A DNA stretch of 64,000 bases from Paracoccaceae bacterium (GCA_033344815.1 JAWPMR010000001.1:1846136-1910135); one strand, 5' to 3'. Counted from the first letter of the stretch, positions 35,593 through 44,886 are shown. Made by a program: numbers and translations. The notes: generated by a model from the sequence alone, not told the origin.

Positions 35593-36558
35593 ACTTTTGC
35601 GGCCCGCTAGATTTTCGACCTGCGTCTCTCATAACCTGCTCCAAAATGTAGAGTTTCCGACATGAGATTTACCTGCAATCATCTAGACCGCAAGCCCTCG
35701 GTGCATCGATTGGCTCAACGCCCAGTGTTACCAGAAACGTGCCACGCTCGCAGATCTACGGTTCAATGATGCCGCGCTGCCCATGCAGCGTATTTGACGC
35801 CGCTCATAAGTCCAAGGAAACACATTTTGCGTGGGACGACGCCAAGATCGATATCCGCCGAAAGCACTTTCATTGAGGCATCCTTGCTCAGGTAGGCGGG
35901 CCTTAAAATCTGCGTCGTTGCAAAATTACTGTTACAGAGAAGCAAAATAGAGATTTGGCGACCGGATCTTTGTCAGACCCGTGATCATTTGTGCGGGCAT
36001 GGGTGGTTCTGCTATGCGAATTAGACCAGACCCTGTCGTTTCCTTTATTTGCTGATCAGCCCTGCATTGCAGCCTTTTGTCTTGCGCCAGCATTCTGGGT
36101 CAAAGCGCACACCGTTTGTGGGCCCTTTATCTAATCTCGAGCATTTTGCAACGCCGCGCGGGTGTGTCCAAGATCTGTGCTGAGAAAATTATCTCAGCGG
36201 TCGCTGCCTGATTAGTACTTTGGTCCATTACAAAGCCGGAAAAGAGCATCAATAAACCTTTCCAAGGCCCTCGAAGTCTTCGTGTCGAAAGTCAAGGACA
36301 TCAACGACTTACCGTTGTCGTGCGCCATTACATTCCCAGTGGAAAATGCCTTTCCCTTGTTAGGAGAAACACAGTTTAGAGACCCGACTAAAATTCGCCG
36401 CGCTCATTGAAAACATGCCTGTCCCGAAGTGTTCGATGTTCATCGGCGTGCGCAGCTTTTGCCCACGGCGCATCGCCATCTCATTGTATCAACGCTGCCC
36501 CAGGCACAGGAATTGTGGAATTTTTGATGCGTGGACCCAACGTATTCGACCTCTTCTG
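35593..36558. other. about 970 bases without a recognisable gene
   Basis: I see only short frames. A 38-codon minus-strand frame at 36212-36328 (starting MAHDNGKSLMSL) follows a GGGA-like ribosome site and might be a small protein or a remnant. Another short frame lies at 35763-35945 on the minus strand. Neither resembles a known family. Confidence 0.4.
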
Positions 36559-37218
36559 CTAAAAGGCACCCTCACAATTTTCGCTATTTGGTAATTTGAT
36601 GCCTCGGTAGGAAGGGAAGTCGGCATATCGTTGGCGACGTTCGGAGATGTTTTCTGACGGCGCATCGCCTGCGCGCAGCAACATACCCTTTGGCGCAATA
36701 TAGCTGGATATTGTTTGCAAGGGCACTGGTCGCCATACAAGGTTAAAAGCCGCCAGTTTGGGAAAGAACCAAGCCTCCGAATAAGGAAGGTGGTCATGGA
36801 TCCACCATGCCAGATCACGCCAGTCGCGCCCCTTTTCGTATTGGTCGGTGAACCATGGAATTGCGAGCGATGTTCCTGCAATGGCCTGCGTCCCGCTCCC
36901 TCTGTCCCAGATGTGGCATTCAATTGGGTTGTCATTTGCAGCACAGTTTAACTTGTTGACGTTGCCGTAACTATTCAAAGTCGGAGATCGATAGCCTGAA
37001 CGTATTGCGACCCGACCGAACGTCTCTTCCAGAGGGTCCAGTAATTCGCAGCATAGTTTGCGACCGTTGGCGATCGTCAGTTCGGGGTTGGGCGGGAGAT
37101 TCGAAATCCGATGCATATTGCCGATTTCAGAGTATAGAAAATCCCTCATGTAGTAGTATTTGGACAAGCGGATGCGTCCAAGTGTTTCGAGGCTCCACAT
37201 GGACTTTGGGCTGCGCAT
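36559..37218 (-). CDS. conserved protein resembling M15-type peptidases
   Basis: A 219-residue protein with PELTIANGRKLCCELLDPLEETFGRVAIRSGYRSPTLN spread over residues about 45-85 (described in parts here), then ECHIWDRG, WWIHDHLPYSEAWFFPKLAAFNL. The SGYRSP and WxIHDHLPYS patterns recall D-Ala-D-Ala carboxypeptidase/hedgehog-like (M15) metallopeptidases, but I cannot trace all zinc ligands. No signal peptide is seen. The ATG at 37218 overlaps the stop of the VOC gene (TGATG), which supports this start and co-translation. Confidence 0.68.
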   Translation of the reverse strand: MRSPKSMWSLETLGRIRLSKYYYMRDFLYSEIGNMHRISNLPPNPELTIANGRKLCCELLDPLEETFGRVAIRSGYRSPTLNSYGNVNKLNCAANDNPIECHIWDRGSGTQAIAGTSLAIPWFTDQYEKGRDWRDLAWWIHDHLPYSEAWFFPKLAAFNLVWRPVPLQTISSYIAPKGMLLRAGDAPSENISERRQRYADFPSYRGIKLPNSENCEGAF

Positions 37219-37652
37219 CAAGTGTCACCGTATCCCAACCAACGAAAAGCCCCGTCGTTTCTCAGCGGTGCAAACGGGTTATGCGCGATTTCCCAAATGT
37301 GTCCCTCAGGATCAGAAAAATACCCATGATGCCCTCCCCAGAATACGTCCTGTGCAGGTTTTAGAATCTTCGCACCAGCCTCCTGCGCGCGCGTCAAGAG
37401 CGGGGCCACCTCATCTTTGGTCGATAGGTTGTGGGCAAACGTGCTTGCACCATACCCCAGCGCAGCCATCGGCACGCCTATGTCCTCGGCTAATTTTCTC
37501 AAAGGGTACAGACCAAGCGTCTGACCGATCAAATCATAAGCAACCACACCATCCGGGGACGGCGTGCGCTGCCAACCGAGCGCGTCATAGAAAGTAGACA
37601 GCACCTGCACATCCCGCGCGCCAAGAGTGATCAGGCTGATCCGTTGCTCCAA
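37218..37652 (-). CDS. VOC-superfamily (glyoxalase/dioxygenase fold) protein
   Basis: A 144-residue protein with two beta-alpha-beta-beta-beta modules: SLITLGARDVQVLSTFYDALGW at the start and GHHGYFSDPEGHIWEIAHNP at the end, the latter giving metal-ligand positions of glyoxalase-type folds. VOC proteins include glyoxalase I, fosfomycin resistance proteins and dioxygenases; the specific reaction cannot be told. It follows the next hydrolase gene by nine bases, so they share an operon. Confidence 0.88.
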   Translation of the reverse strand: MEQRISLITLGARDVQVLSTFYDALGWQRTPSPDGVVAYDLIGQTLGLYPLRKLAEDIGVPMAALGYGASTFAHNLSTKDEVAPLLTRAQEAGAKILKPAQDVFWGGHHGYFSDPEGHIWEIAHNPFAPLRNDGAFRWLGYGDT

Positions 37653-37661
37653 TTTCGCCTC

Positions 37662-38414
37662 CTATTCTGCAAGGGCCAGTATGTCTTTAACCGCCGTTTC
37701 AATCATCTCAAGACAAGGTTCATCCGAGAAACGATGATCCGCATCCTTCACCAGTATCAATCGCATGTCAGGACAGGACGCATGGCCCATCAGGCGTAAC
37801 GCTGTATCTGTGCTGACAGCAGTATCTGCCGTACCTTGCAGGCACCGCACTGGGAACGGCAACATCAGCGGCGTCCGCAATACCAGTTGTTTTCGACCGT
37901 CTTCGATCATCCGCCAGGTGATCACATAGGGCTCCATGTAATCAGACGGAATTTCGATACGGCCTTTCTTCTCCAGTTCGGCTTTTTGGGTCGCGTTGAA
38001 CCCTTCCCAATACCCATCTTCGGTAAAATCCGGCGCTGCTGCAATCGTTACAAGGCCCATGATCCGGTCTGGAACACGCCGCGCCAGCAGCAACGCCTGC
38101 CATCCTCCCATGGAAGACCCGACCGGGATGATCGGCCCATCTGTAAGCTCTTCAATGATGTGAATGGTGTCTTCCGCCCAATCCCCAATGCAACCTTCTT
38201 CGAAAACCCCGGAGGACTGGCCATGACCCGAATAGTCGAACCGCAAGAACGCGCGCCCCTGCGCCTGCGCCCATGCTTCCAGATGAAGCGCTTTTGTACC
38301 CTCCATATCCGATTTAAGCCCGCCCAAGAACACGATGCATGGACCGTTACCTGACGTCAGGTGGTAGGCCAGCCTGCGACCCGATGGACCGTCGAGATAG
38401 TGTGGAGAGGTCAT
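37662..38414 (-). CDS. alpha/beta hydrolase (serine aminopeptidase-like)
   Basis: A 250-residue alpha/beta hydrolase with IVFLGGLKSDMEGTKA near the start, FDYSGHGQSSG, the nucleophile elbow VGSSMGGWQALLLA, and VKDADHRFSDE holding the histidine. The pattern is close to the ABHD10/palmitoyl-thioesterase-like group, but substrate is unknown. It heads the three-gene leftward operon and is divergent from the ArsR-SRPBCC fusion gene. Confidence 0.9.
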   Translation of the reverse strand: MTSPHYLDGPSGRRLAYHLTSGNGPCIVFLGGLKSDMEGTKALHLEAWAQAQGRAFLRFDYSGHGQSSGVFEEGCIGDWAEDTIHIIEELTDGPIIPVGSSMGGWQALLLARRVPDRIMGLVTIAAAPDFTEDGYWEGFNATQKAELEKKGRIEIPSDYMEPYVITWRMIEDGRKQLVLRTPLMLPFPVRCLQGTADTAVSTDTALRLMGHASCPDMRLILVKDADHRFSDEPCLEMIETAVKDILALAE

Positions 38415-38497
38415 TCAGCATCCTTTTTCTTCAATCATGTGTGCAAGCAGACGTTCTCTGCAACAGCTATCTGGCAAATTTTATACGTTACCACATT

Positions 38498-38507
38498 GTC
38501 ACGTGAC
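38498..38507. promoter_or_regulatory. GTCACGTGAC palindrome before the ArsR-fusion gene
   Basis: A perfect 10-base palindrome 24 bases before the ArsR-SRPBCC start in a divergent intergenic region. It is a plausible operator for that regulator; this is inferred from position only. Confidence 0.4.
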
Positions 38508-38531
38508 TATATAATCACCTATAAGCAATCT

Positions 38532-39290
38532 ATGGATTCGACTTTCAAAGCACTCGCAGATCCTGCACGCCGTACCCTGCTCGACAGTCTACGGGCTAAA
38601 CCGGGGCAAAGCCTGCAAGATCTTGAAGGCCAACTCGACATGACACGGTTTGGCGTGATGAAGCATCTGCGTGTGCTGGAAGACGCAAAACTGATCGTGA
38701 CCCAAAAAAAAGGCAGGTTCAAATTCCACTACCTCAACGTACTTCCCTTGCAGGAGGCCATAGATCGCTGGGTCGAACCTTTACTCGTCAAACCAGCGGC
38801 GCGAGCGGTGCTCAATCTCAAATCTCAACTTGAAGGAACACCGAAAATGACCAAACCCGACTTCGTTATGCAGACTTTCATTCACTGCACACAAGATGCC
38901 CTTTGGCATGCCTTAACCGACCCTGAGGCCAATGCAGCCTACAATTTTGTTGCTGGCAGTTGCGTGCGCGAGGGCAACAAACTTGTGTTTAAAATGCCCG
39001 ATGACGGTTTGATGTTGGTTCTGACGGAAACGCTACTGACGCCAAAAACCCGCATCGAAAGCACCTTTGAACCCCATTGGGCAGGTCCCGATGTCCCGCT
39101 TGAGCAATCACGCTTTGTCTATCTGATCGAACCGCAGGGCCCGAATTGCCTACTGACGGTGGAGCATTACGACATTCCCGCAGGTCAGGAAGGTATCGCA
39201 GATGGTTGGCAGCGGACACTGGCAGGGCTGAAAACATGGCTGGAAACCGGTCAGGCTATAAAATTTGCCCGCGCGGAAGCGGAGGTCTGA
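38532..39290 (+). CDS. ArsR-type winged helix fused to an SRPBCC (AHSA1-like) domain
   Basis: A 252-residue two-domain protein. Residues 1-90 are an ArsR-type winged helix (FKALADPARRTLLDSL, DMTRFGVMKHLRVLEDAKLI). Residues about 110-245 are an Aha1-like SRPBCC domain (VMQTFIHCTQDALWHALTDP, then GWQRTLAGLKTWLETG). The regulator probably senses a hydrophobic ligand in the SRPBCC cavity. No metal-binding Cys pair of ArsR/SmtB type is present. The start is ATG 38532; the open frame upstream covers the promoter. It is followed after three bases by the MAPEG gene. Confidence 0.9.
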   Translation: MDSTFKALADPARRTLLDSLRAKPGQSLQDLEGQLDMTRFGVMKHLRVLEDAKLIVTQKKGRFKFHYLNVLPLQEAIDRWVEPLLVKPAARAVLNLKSQLEGTPKMTKPDFVMQTFIHCTQDALWHALTDPEANAAYNFVAGSCVREGNKLVFKMPDDGLMLVLTETLLTPKTRIESTFEPHWAGPDVPLEQSRFVYLIEPQGPNCLLTVEHYDIPAGQEGIADGWQRTLAGLKTWLETGQAIKFARAEAEV

Positions 39291-39293
39291 GGG

Positions 39294-39713
39294 ATGCAGT
39301 CAGGATCTCTTTCAACCGAACTTGTTATCGTTGTTCTTCTGTCGGTTTTTGCGGCATCCCTTTGGATTCCCTACATCGTGGGTGTGAATATGCACCCACA
39401 AGCCGATGTTGATGATTTCGAACGCCCGCCATCCCTCACAGAATTCCCACCATGGGTCCATCGAGCGCACCGCGCGCACCTGAATCTGATTGAACAACTG
39501 GTCCCGTTTTCCGTACTGGTTTTAGTCGTTGACCGGTTGGGAGCATATTCCGCACTGACATATTGGGCGGCGGTCATATTTCTTTTGGTACGGGTCGCTC
39601 ATGCGGCGGGAATGATTTCCGGATTGGCGCGCTTCCCATTGCGCCCTATCCTTTTCTCCGTCGGATGGCTGTGCTGTTTAGCAATTGGCTATGCTGCGGC
39701 CTTTCACACATGA
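39294..39713 (+). CDS. MAPEG-family membrane protein
   Basis: A 139-residue protein with four hydrophobic segments. It contains VNMHPQADVDDFERPPS and the RAHRAHLNLIEQLVPF signature of the MAPEG family (microsomal glutathione transferase and relatives), then YWAAVIFLLVRVAHAAGMI. Bacterial members often have unknown substrates. It begins three bases after the regulator gene, so the two form one transcript. Confidence 0.88.
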   Translation: MQSGSLSTELVIVVLLSVFAASLWIPYIVGVNMHPQADVDDFERPPSLTEFPPWVHRAHRAHLNLIEQLVPFSVLVLVVDRLGAYSALTYWAAVIFLLVRVAHAAGMISGLARFPLRPILFSVGWLCCLAIGYAAAFHT

Positions 39714-39733
39714 AAAAGCTGATCGTCGCGCAA

Positions 39734-39979
39734 TTACCCGCCGACGTAAGGCGTCGCACCGGGACGATAGAAAATCTTTTGATTGTGCAAACGCCCAAGT
39801 AGCTCTTCGGTCTCCCGCTGGTCCGCTTCAATTACGGTGATTGACTGCAAGTCGGCCGGGTTTTGATCAGACAAAGCCCGCCGCATCTTGCACAATTCAC
39901 GTCCACGCGCCCGCAGAGACTCTTCGATCAGATCGACATCATGTATGCTCAATTCAAAACTGCGATTGAAACGTGGCAT
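39734..39979 (-). CDS. small conserved hypothetical protein
   Basis: An 81-residue charged helical protein (LIEESLRARGRELC, IEADQRETEELLGRLHNQKIFYRP). No family was recognised by name. GGAGAAG precedes its ATG, which supports expression. It is convergent with the MAPEG gene and divergent from thrS. Confidence 0.65.
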   Translation of the reverse strand: MPRFNRSFELSIHDVDLIEESLRARGRELCKMRRALSDQNPADLQSITVIEADQRETEELLGRLHNQKIFYRPGATPYVGG

Positions 39980-40168
39980 TTAGCTTCTCCTTGGACGCAA
40001 TTACGCTTTTGTTATGTCGGAAATAACATGTGAAATGTCGCAGTCAACGTATTCTTCGGTATACAAGCAACCGCTTCGCTTGACAGTTTGAATCCCAGCC
40101 GTCATGCCACTGCACATAACCCGCAACCGGGCGTCTCGTAGGCGTCAAACTGACGAGGAGTGCCCCAG

Positions 40169-42127
40169 ATGGCCCCAAGCGACAGCTCAGTCTCACTTAC
40201 CTTTCCCGATGGCAACGCACGCGAATACAACGCAGGCATAAGTGCGGGAGAGGTCGCCGCTAGCATTTCGACATCGCTGCGCAAAAAAGCGATCAGCGCA
40301 ACCGTCAATGGCGCGCATTTCGATCTGGCATGGCCCATTGACGCAGACGCCAGCATCGCCATCCACACCATGCAAGACGAAGATCAGGCGAACGAATTGG
40401 TGCGTCATGATCTGGCGCACATCATGGCGCGGGCAGTGCAGGAAATCTGGCCTGACACCCAGGTCACCATTGGCCCGGTGATCAAAGATGGTTGGTATTA
40501 TGACTTTGATCGCAAGGAACCGTTTACGCCTGAAGATCTCGGCCTGATCGAGAAAAAGATGAAGGAAATCATCAACAAACGTGATCCGGTGCGCACAGAG
40601 GTCTGGGACAGATCGCGCGCGATCAAGCATTATGAGGACAAAGGCGAACCTTACAAGGTCGAGCTCATCGATGCGATCCCCGGCGATGAGCCGCTGCGCA
40701 TGTATTGGCATGGCGACTGGCAGGATCTGTGCCGCGGACCGCACCTACAACACACCGGTCAGGTACCCGGCGATGCGTTCAAGCTCATGTCCATCGCCGG
40801 CGCATATTGGCGCGGCGACAGTGATCGCGCGATGCTACAACGTATTTACGGGGTGGCTTTTACAGGCAAGGAAAAATTGCGCGCCCACCTCAACATGCTC
40901 GAAGAGGCTGCCAAACGCGATCACCGCAAACTGGGCCGCGAAATGGACCTCTACCACATGCAGGAAGAAGCGCCGGGCCAGGTGTTTTGGCATCCGAATG
41001 GTTGGTCGATCTACACCGAACTGCAAGACTATATGCGGCGCAAACAACGCGCTGCCGGCTATGTAGAAGTGAACACACCACAAGTGGTGGACCGCAAATT
41101 GTGGGAAGCGTCAGGACACTGGGACAAATACCAGGAGCACATGTTCATCGTCGAGGTGGACGAAGAGCACGCGCGCGAAAAAGCCATCAACGCTTTGAAA
41201 CCGATGAATTGTCCCTGCCACGTGCAGATATTCAACCAAGGGCTCAAGTCATACCGGGACTTGCCCCTGCGTATGGCGGAATTCGGGTCCTGCAACCGGT
41301 ACGAACCTTCCGGCGCATTGCATGGTATCATGCGCGTGCGCGGATTTACGCAAGATGATGGGCATATATTCTGCCGCGAAGACCAGATCGAAGCGGAATG
41401 CGCCGCATTCATCAATTACCTGTCGTCCGTGTATAGCGACTTGGGCTTTGAGACCTTCGAAATCATGTTCGCCACACGTCCCGAAAAACGCGTTGGTTCC
41501 GAGGAAAGCTGGGACCACGTCGAAGCCGCTCTGGAAAACGCGATCAAGGCAACCGGTCATCCCTATACATTGGATGAAGGCGAAGGCGCCTTTTACGGAC
41601 CAAAACTCGACTTTAAGTTGACCGACGCGATCGGCCGCGAATGGCAATGCGGTACGTTTCAGGTGGACCCGAACCTGCCTGACAGGCTGGATGCGACATA
41701 TATTGCAGAGGATGGCGCAAAGCATCGCCCTTATATGCTGCACCGTGCCTGTTTAGGGTCATTTGAGCGTTTCATCGGCATCCTTATTGAAAATTCGGCC
41801 GGTAAGTTGCCTTTTTGGCTGGCACCGCGACAGGTCGTAGTTGCTTCGATCATTTCGGATGCGGATGAATACGTGTTGGAGGTTGTTGAAAACCTACGCA
41901 AGGCAGGTGTGCGGGCCGAGGCCGACACGCGCAACGAAAAGATCAACTACAAAGTCCGCGAACATTCTGTCGGAAAGGTGCCGGTGATCTTGGCCGTTGG
42001 TGCGCGTGAAGTTGAAGAGCGCACTGTCACAGTCAGACGTCTGGGTGAAAAACGGACCAGCGTCCAACCACTGGAAGAGGTTACAAATGCGCTTTCCATC
42101 GAAGCAACGCCACCAGATCAGCTGTAA
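40169..42127 (+). CDS. thrS: threonyl-tRNA synthetase
   Basis: A 652-residue class II aminoacyl-tRNA synthetase: N-terminal TGS domain (1-65), editing domain with [17 protein letters not shown] (the H-x3-H zinc-like pair), then the catalytic core. The core has [10 protein letters not shown] (zinc Cys), [19 protein letters not shown] (motif 2) and [16 protein letters not shown] (motif 3). The C-terminal anticodon-binding domain has [15 protein letters not shown]. It charges tRNA-Thr. I chose ATG 40169, eight bases after GAGGAG; the GTG at 40160 is too close to that site. Confidence 0.98.
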   Translation: MAPSDSSVSLTFPDGNAREYNAGISAGEVAASISTSLRKKAISATVNGAHFDLAWPIDADASIAIHTMQDEDQANELVRHDLAHIMARAVQEIWPDTQVTIGPVIKDGWYYDFDRKEPFTPEDLGLIEKKMKEIINKRDPVRTEVWDRSRAIKHYEDKGEPYKVELIDAIPGDEPLRMYWHGDWQDLCRGPHLQHTGQVPGDAFKLMSIAGAYWRGDSDRAMLQRIYGVAFTGKEKLRAHLNMLEEAAKRDHRKLGREMDLYHMQEEAPGQVFWHPNGWSIYTELQDYMRRKQRAAGYVEVNTPQVVDRKLWEASGHWDKYQEHMFIVEVDEEHAREKAINALKPMNCPCHVQIFNQGLKSYRDLPLRMAEFGSCNRYEPSGALHGIMRVRGFTQDDGHIFCREDQIEAECAAFINYLSSVYSDLGFETFEIMFATRPEKRVGSEESWDHVEAALENAIKATGHPYTLDEGEGAFYGPKLDFKLTDAIGREWQCGTFQVDPNLPDRLDATYIAEDGAKHRPYMLHRACLGSFERFIGILIENSAGKLPFWLAPRQVVVASIISDADEYVLEVVENLRKAGVRAEADTRNEKINYKVREHSVGKVPVILAVGAREVEERTVTVRRLGEKRTSVQPLEEVTNALSIEATPPDQL

Positions 42128-42332
42128 CAATCAATCAAGGTATTGGTGAATATCAGCCCGTTTCGGCACTTTTTGTAACAATTCAGGGGAAATCAGGCAG
42201 GATTTTGCGGAATTGGACACTTTTGCCTGACACCTCTGTGAAACACCGCGTCGTGAATGGAGTTTTAAGAGATCAGCGGCTAGATATTTTGGTATCGTTG
42301 GCCGCTATGGTCCGTAAAAAGGGAATTGAATC

Positions 42333-42635
42333 ATGTCCAACACAATGAAAACAGTCGCCATTGCAGGTGCAGTCGCAGCAGCAATGGCATCTCAGGTGAC
42401 GACAGCTCAAGCTGCTGCCAAGGAAAAATGCTATGGCATTTCCCTGGCTGGCGCGAATGACTGTGCAGCAGGTCCCGGAACAACCTGCGCCGGTACATCA
42501 ACCGTGGATTACCAAGGCAATGCATGGACGCTGGTGGATGCCGGTACCTGCGCAGAAATCGACTTGCCCGCCATGGCGGATGGCACATCCCGTGAGGGCT
42601 CGCTTGAAGAACTTGAGCGCGATCTGCCTGCATAA
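42333..42635 (+). CDS. bufA: DUF2282 bufferin-type RiPP precursor
   Basis: A 100-residue small exported protein of the DUF2282 family. It has a signal peptide (about 1-28, ending TTAQAAA) and four cysteines in the mature part (Cys33, Cys44, Cys52, Cys73), in KCYG, DCAAG, TCAG and TCAE contexts. In the recently described bufferins, such precursors have cysteines converted to thiooxazole groups by an MNIO enzyme and bind copper in the periplasm. The next three genes match the maturation and accessory set. ATG follows AAAGGGAATTG. A hairpin after the stop may set its excess over the enzymes. Confidence 0.85.
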   Translation: MSNTMKTVAIAGAVAAAMASQVTTAQAAAKEKCYGISLAGANDCAAGPGTTCAGTSTVDYQGNAWTLVDAGTCAEIDLPAMADGTSREGSLEELERDLPA

Positions 42636-42653
42636 AGCGACCCACAAGCATCT

Positions 42654-42680
42654 GATCAGTCGGTTTTGCACCGGCTGATC
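42654..42680 (+). promoter_or_regulatory. hairpin between precursor and maturase genes
   Basis: GATCAGTCGGT (42654-42664), five-base loop, ACCGGCTGATC (42670-42680), an 11-base stem with one G-T pair. It has no T-run, so it is more likely an RNA-stability or partial-termination element than a full terminator. Confidence 0.55.
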
Positions 42681-42728
42681 CTGCACACAAACAACCACTG
42701 GACCGAGGCAAAACCTAGGAGGGCCAAG

Positions 42729-43583
42729 ATGTTAGACACCTCTTCCGGTTCTCCCGGATTGCCGCTTGCACCCGGTGTCGGTTACAAAGCACAGCATTTC
42801 TCAGAATTGTGCGCCGATCCCGGCCCGGTCCAATGGATCGAAATTCACGCCGAAAACTACATGGGCGACGGCGGGAGACCGCACGCACAACTGCGCACTT
42901 TAAGTGAGCGGTTCAGCCTTTCGGTACATGGTGTCGGTTTGAGTATTGGCGGCGACACACCATTGGACCGCAATCATCTGGCGCGCCTCAAACATCTCGT
43001 CGAATGGTCCAATCCTGCCAGCTTCTCCGAGCACCTCGCTTGGTCCACACATGACGGCGCATTTTTGAATGATCTGCTGCCGCTGCCCTATACAAGCCAA
43101 ACCTTGGCACGCGTTGCAGATCACATTGATGACGTGCAATCCACGTTGGGGCGCAAAATGTTGCTGGAAAACCCATCCAGCTATCTGACTTTCGAAGAAA
43201 GCACCTGGTCGGAGACCGATTTTCTGAATGAACTGGTGCGGCGTACCGGATGTGGTCTGCTGCTGGACGTCAACAACGTTTTCATCTCTGCCACGAACCT
43301 GAAGGTTTCCGCGCGCGCTTATGTCGAAGCGCTTCCGCTTGACGCTGTTGGCGAAGTTCATGTCGGCGGACATGACGAAGACACAGACGACAAAGGCTCC
43401 CCTTTGCTCATCGACAGCCATGCAAAGCCAGTAGAAGACCCGGTTTGGGAGTTGCTGGACTTCACGCTCGCCAAATCCGGCGCAAAGCCTGTGCTCGTGG
43501 AGTGGGACAATGATGTTCCAGACTGGCCGACACTGCGCGCGGAAGCGGAACGCGCATCAACAGCGCTTTGCGCAGTTCTATGA
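42729..43583 (+). CDS. bufB: DUF692/MNIO-family RiPP maturation enzyme
   Basis: A 284-residue TIM-barrel protein of the multinuclear non-heme iron oxidase (MNIO, DUF692) family. Conserved iron-ligand segments are visible: IEIHAENYMG, LSVHGVGLSIGG, SFSEHLAWS, LLENPSSYL, LLLDVNNVF, EVHVGGHDED and VLVEWDND. The family oxidises cysteines of peptide precursors, as MbnB does in methanobactin synthesis. ATG 42729 follows AGGAGGG. Its stop overlaps the next start in ATGA. Confidence 0.93.
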   Translation: MLDTSSGSPGLPLAPGVGYKAQHFSELCADPGPVQWIEIHAENYMGDGGRPHAQLRTLSERFSLSVHGVGLSIGGDTPLDRNHLARLKHLVEWSNPASFSEHLAWSTHDGAFLNDLLPLPYTSQTLARVADHIDDVQSTLGRKMLLENPSSYLTFEESTWSETDFLNELVRRTGCGLLLDVNNVFISATNLKVSARAYVEALPLDAVGEVHVGGHDEDTDDKGSPLLIDSHAKPVEDPVWELLDFTLAKSGAKPVLVEWDNDVPDWPTLRAEAERASTALCAVL

Positions 43584-44335
43584 GCGTGTCACAAACAGAA
43601 TTCAGCGGCGCTCTGCTGAACGCCGAAAAGGATGTGCCGAAGGGCTTATTGGACGCTGGACGAGCGCCAGCCGGTCGCAGGTTTTCTGTTTACAGAAACA
43701 ATGTCATTGTATCACTCGCCGAAGCGCTCGAAACGGCCTTTCCCCTCATTTGCAAGCTCTTGGGACGCGATAGCTTCACCAAACTCGCGACACTTTATGT
43801 CCGTGAACACCCCCCGACTTCACCTTTGATGATGTTTTATGGTGACCTTCTGCCAGATTTTCTGGCGAATTTTTCACCGCTTTCTCACATTGGCTATTTG
43901 CCTGACTGCGCGCGCCTAGATCTGGCCATGCGCCGCTCCTATCACGCGGCGGATGCGATCCCGATTGACCCTCTGATTTTTCAGGACAAGCCGGAAAAAA
44001 TCATGGCGCTAAAGCTATCACTTGCGCCGTCCACAATTGTTATCAGGTCGCCTTGGCCAATTTTTGACATCTGGCGTGTCAATTTTGACACCGATGCTGC
44101 GCCACCACGCCCCATTGCTCAGGATGTCATAATCACCCGGCCTCAGTTCGATCCTTCTCCGCATTTACTTGAGCATGGCGTCGCTGACTGGCTTGAACGG
44201 ATGCATAACGGTGTCAATTTTGGGGAGGCCCACGAGCAAACCCTAAAAGCCACCCCGGCTTTCGATCTGGAAACTGCCCTGGCCCAAGCACTGCAAACCG
44301 GTGCTCTTACGGAATTCAAGACAAAGGACTACTAA
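43580..44335 (+). CDS. bufC: DUF2063 (BufC/HvfC-like) partner of the MNIO enzyme
   Basis: A 251-residue protein with an N-terminal DUF2063 domain (GRRFSVYRNNVIVSLAEAL, FPLICKLLGRDSF, DLLPDFLANFSP, YLPDCARLDLAMRRSYHA). In MNIO systems this partner recruits the precursor peptide to the enzyme. The start is ATG 43580, overlapping the maturase stop. The stop is immediately followed by the DoxX gene start. Confidence 0.92.
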   Translation: MSVSQTEFSGALLNAEKDVPKGLLDAGRAPAGRRFSVYRNNVIVSLAEALETAFPLICKLLGRDSFTKLATLYVREHPPTSPLMMFYGDLLPDFLANFSPLSHIGYLPDCARLDLAMRRSYHAADAIPIDPLIFQDKPEKIMALKLSLAPSTIVIRSPWPIFDIWRVNFDTDAAPPRPIAQDVIITRPQFDPSPHLLEHGVADWLERMHNGVNFGEAHEQTLKATPAFDLETALAQALQTGALTEFKTKDY

Positions 44336-44884
44336 ATGATTGGCCTCTATACCTCAGTAACAGAGCGTCTGGCGCGTGCCGATTGGCTGCTGTCAACGCT
44401 GGCACGCTTTGTTTTCGCGGCCACACTATTGTTGTATTTCTGGGTGTCAGGACTGACAAAGCTGGGGGAGGGATTTGCTGGCCTGTTTCAACCATCAGTT
44501 GGCGCCTATGCCCAAATTTTCCCCAAAGCCATGGAGGCCGTGACATATGACACATCGCAACTTTCGATGTTTCACTGGGCTGTCGTGGTTTCTGGCACAT
44601 GGTCTGAGTTTATTTTGCCCGCTCTGATCGTGTTGGGCCTTTTAACGAGATTATCCGCATTGGGCATGATCGGTTTCATTGTAGTACAGTCTCTGACTGA
44701 TCTTTACGGCCATGGTGGGTTGGAACACCCCGAAACCTTTGGCGCCTGGTTCGACCGCTTTCCAGACAGCGTCATTATGGACCAGAGAAGTTTTTGGGTT
44801 TTCCTTTTGATTGTGCTTGTCATCAAGGGCGCAGGCCCCCTGTCTCTGGACAACGCGTTCAAACGCCGCAATACCCCAGTATAA
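44336..44884 (+). CDS. DoxX-family membrane protein of the bufferin operon
   Basis: A 182-residue membrane protein with four hydrophobic segments (near residues 25-45, 82-105, 110-130, 155-172) and the DoxX pattern YFWVSGLTKL. DoxX proteins are frequent fourth members of DUF2282/DUF692/DUF2063 operons; a redox or membrane-anchoring role is suspected. It starts directly after the previous stop codon, and it converges with the ArsC-like gene with two bases between. Confidence 0.9.
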   Translation: MIGLYTSVTERLARADWLLSTLARFVFAATLLLYFWVSGLTKLGEGFAGLFQPSVGAYAQIFPKAMEAVTYDTSQLSMFHWAVVVSGTWSEFILPALIVLGLLTRLSALGMIGFIVVQSLTDLYGHGGLEHPETFGAWFDRFPDSVIMDQRSFWVFLLIVLVIKGAGPLSLDNAFKRRNTPV

Positions 44885-44886
44885 CA

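Noticed and set aside
36212-36328. 38-codon minus-strand frame
   Set aside because: It is short, isolated and without family resemblance; it is noted under the intergenic entry only.
42128-42332. ECF sigma-factor promoter before the bufferin precursor
   Set aside because: TGTAAC-like words are present but I could not pair them with a convincing second element at the right spacing.
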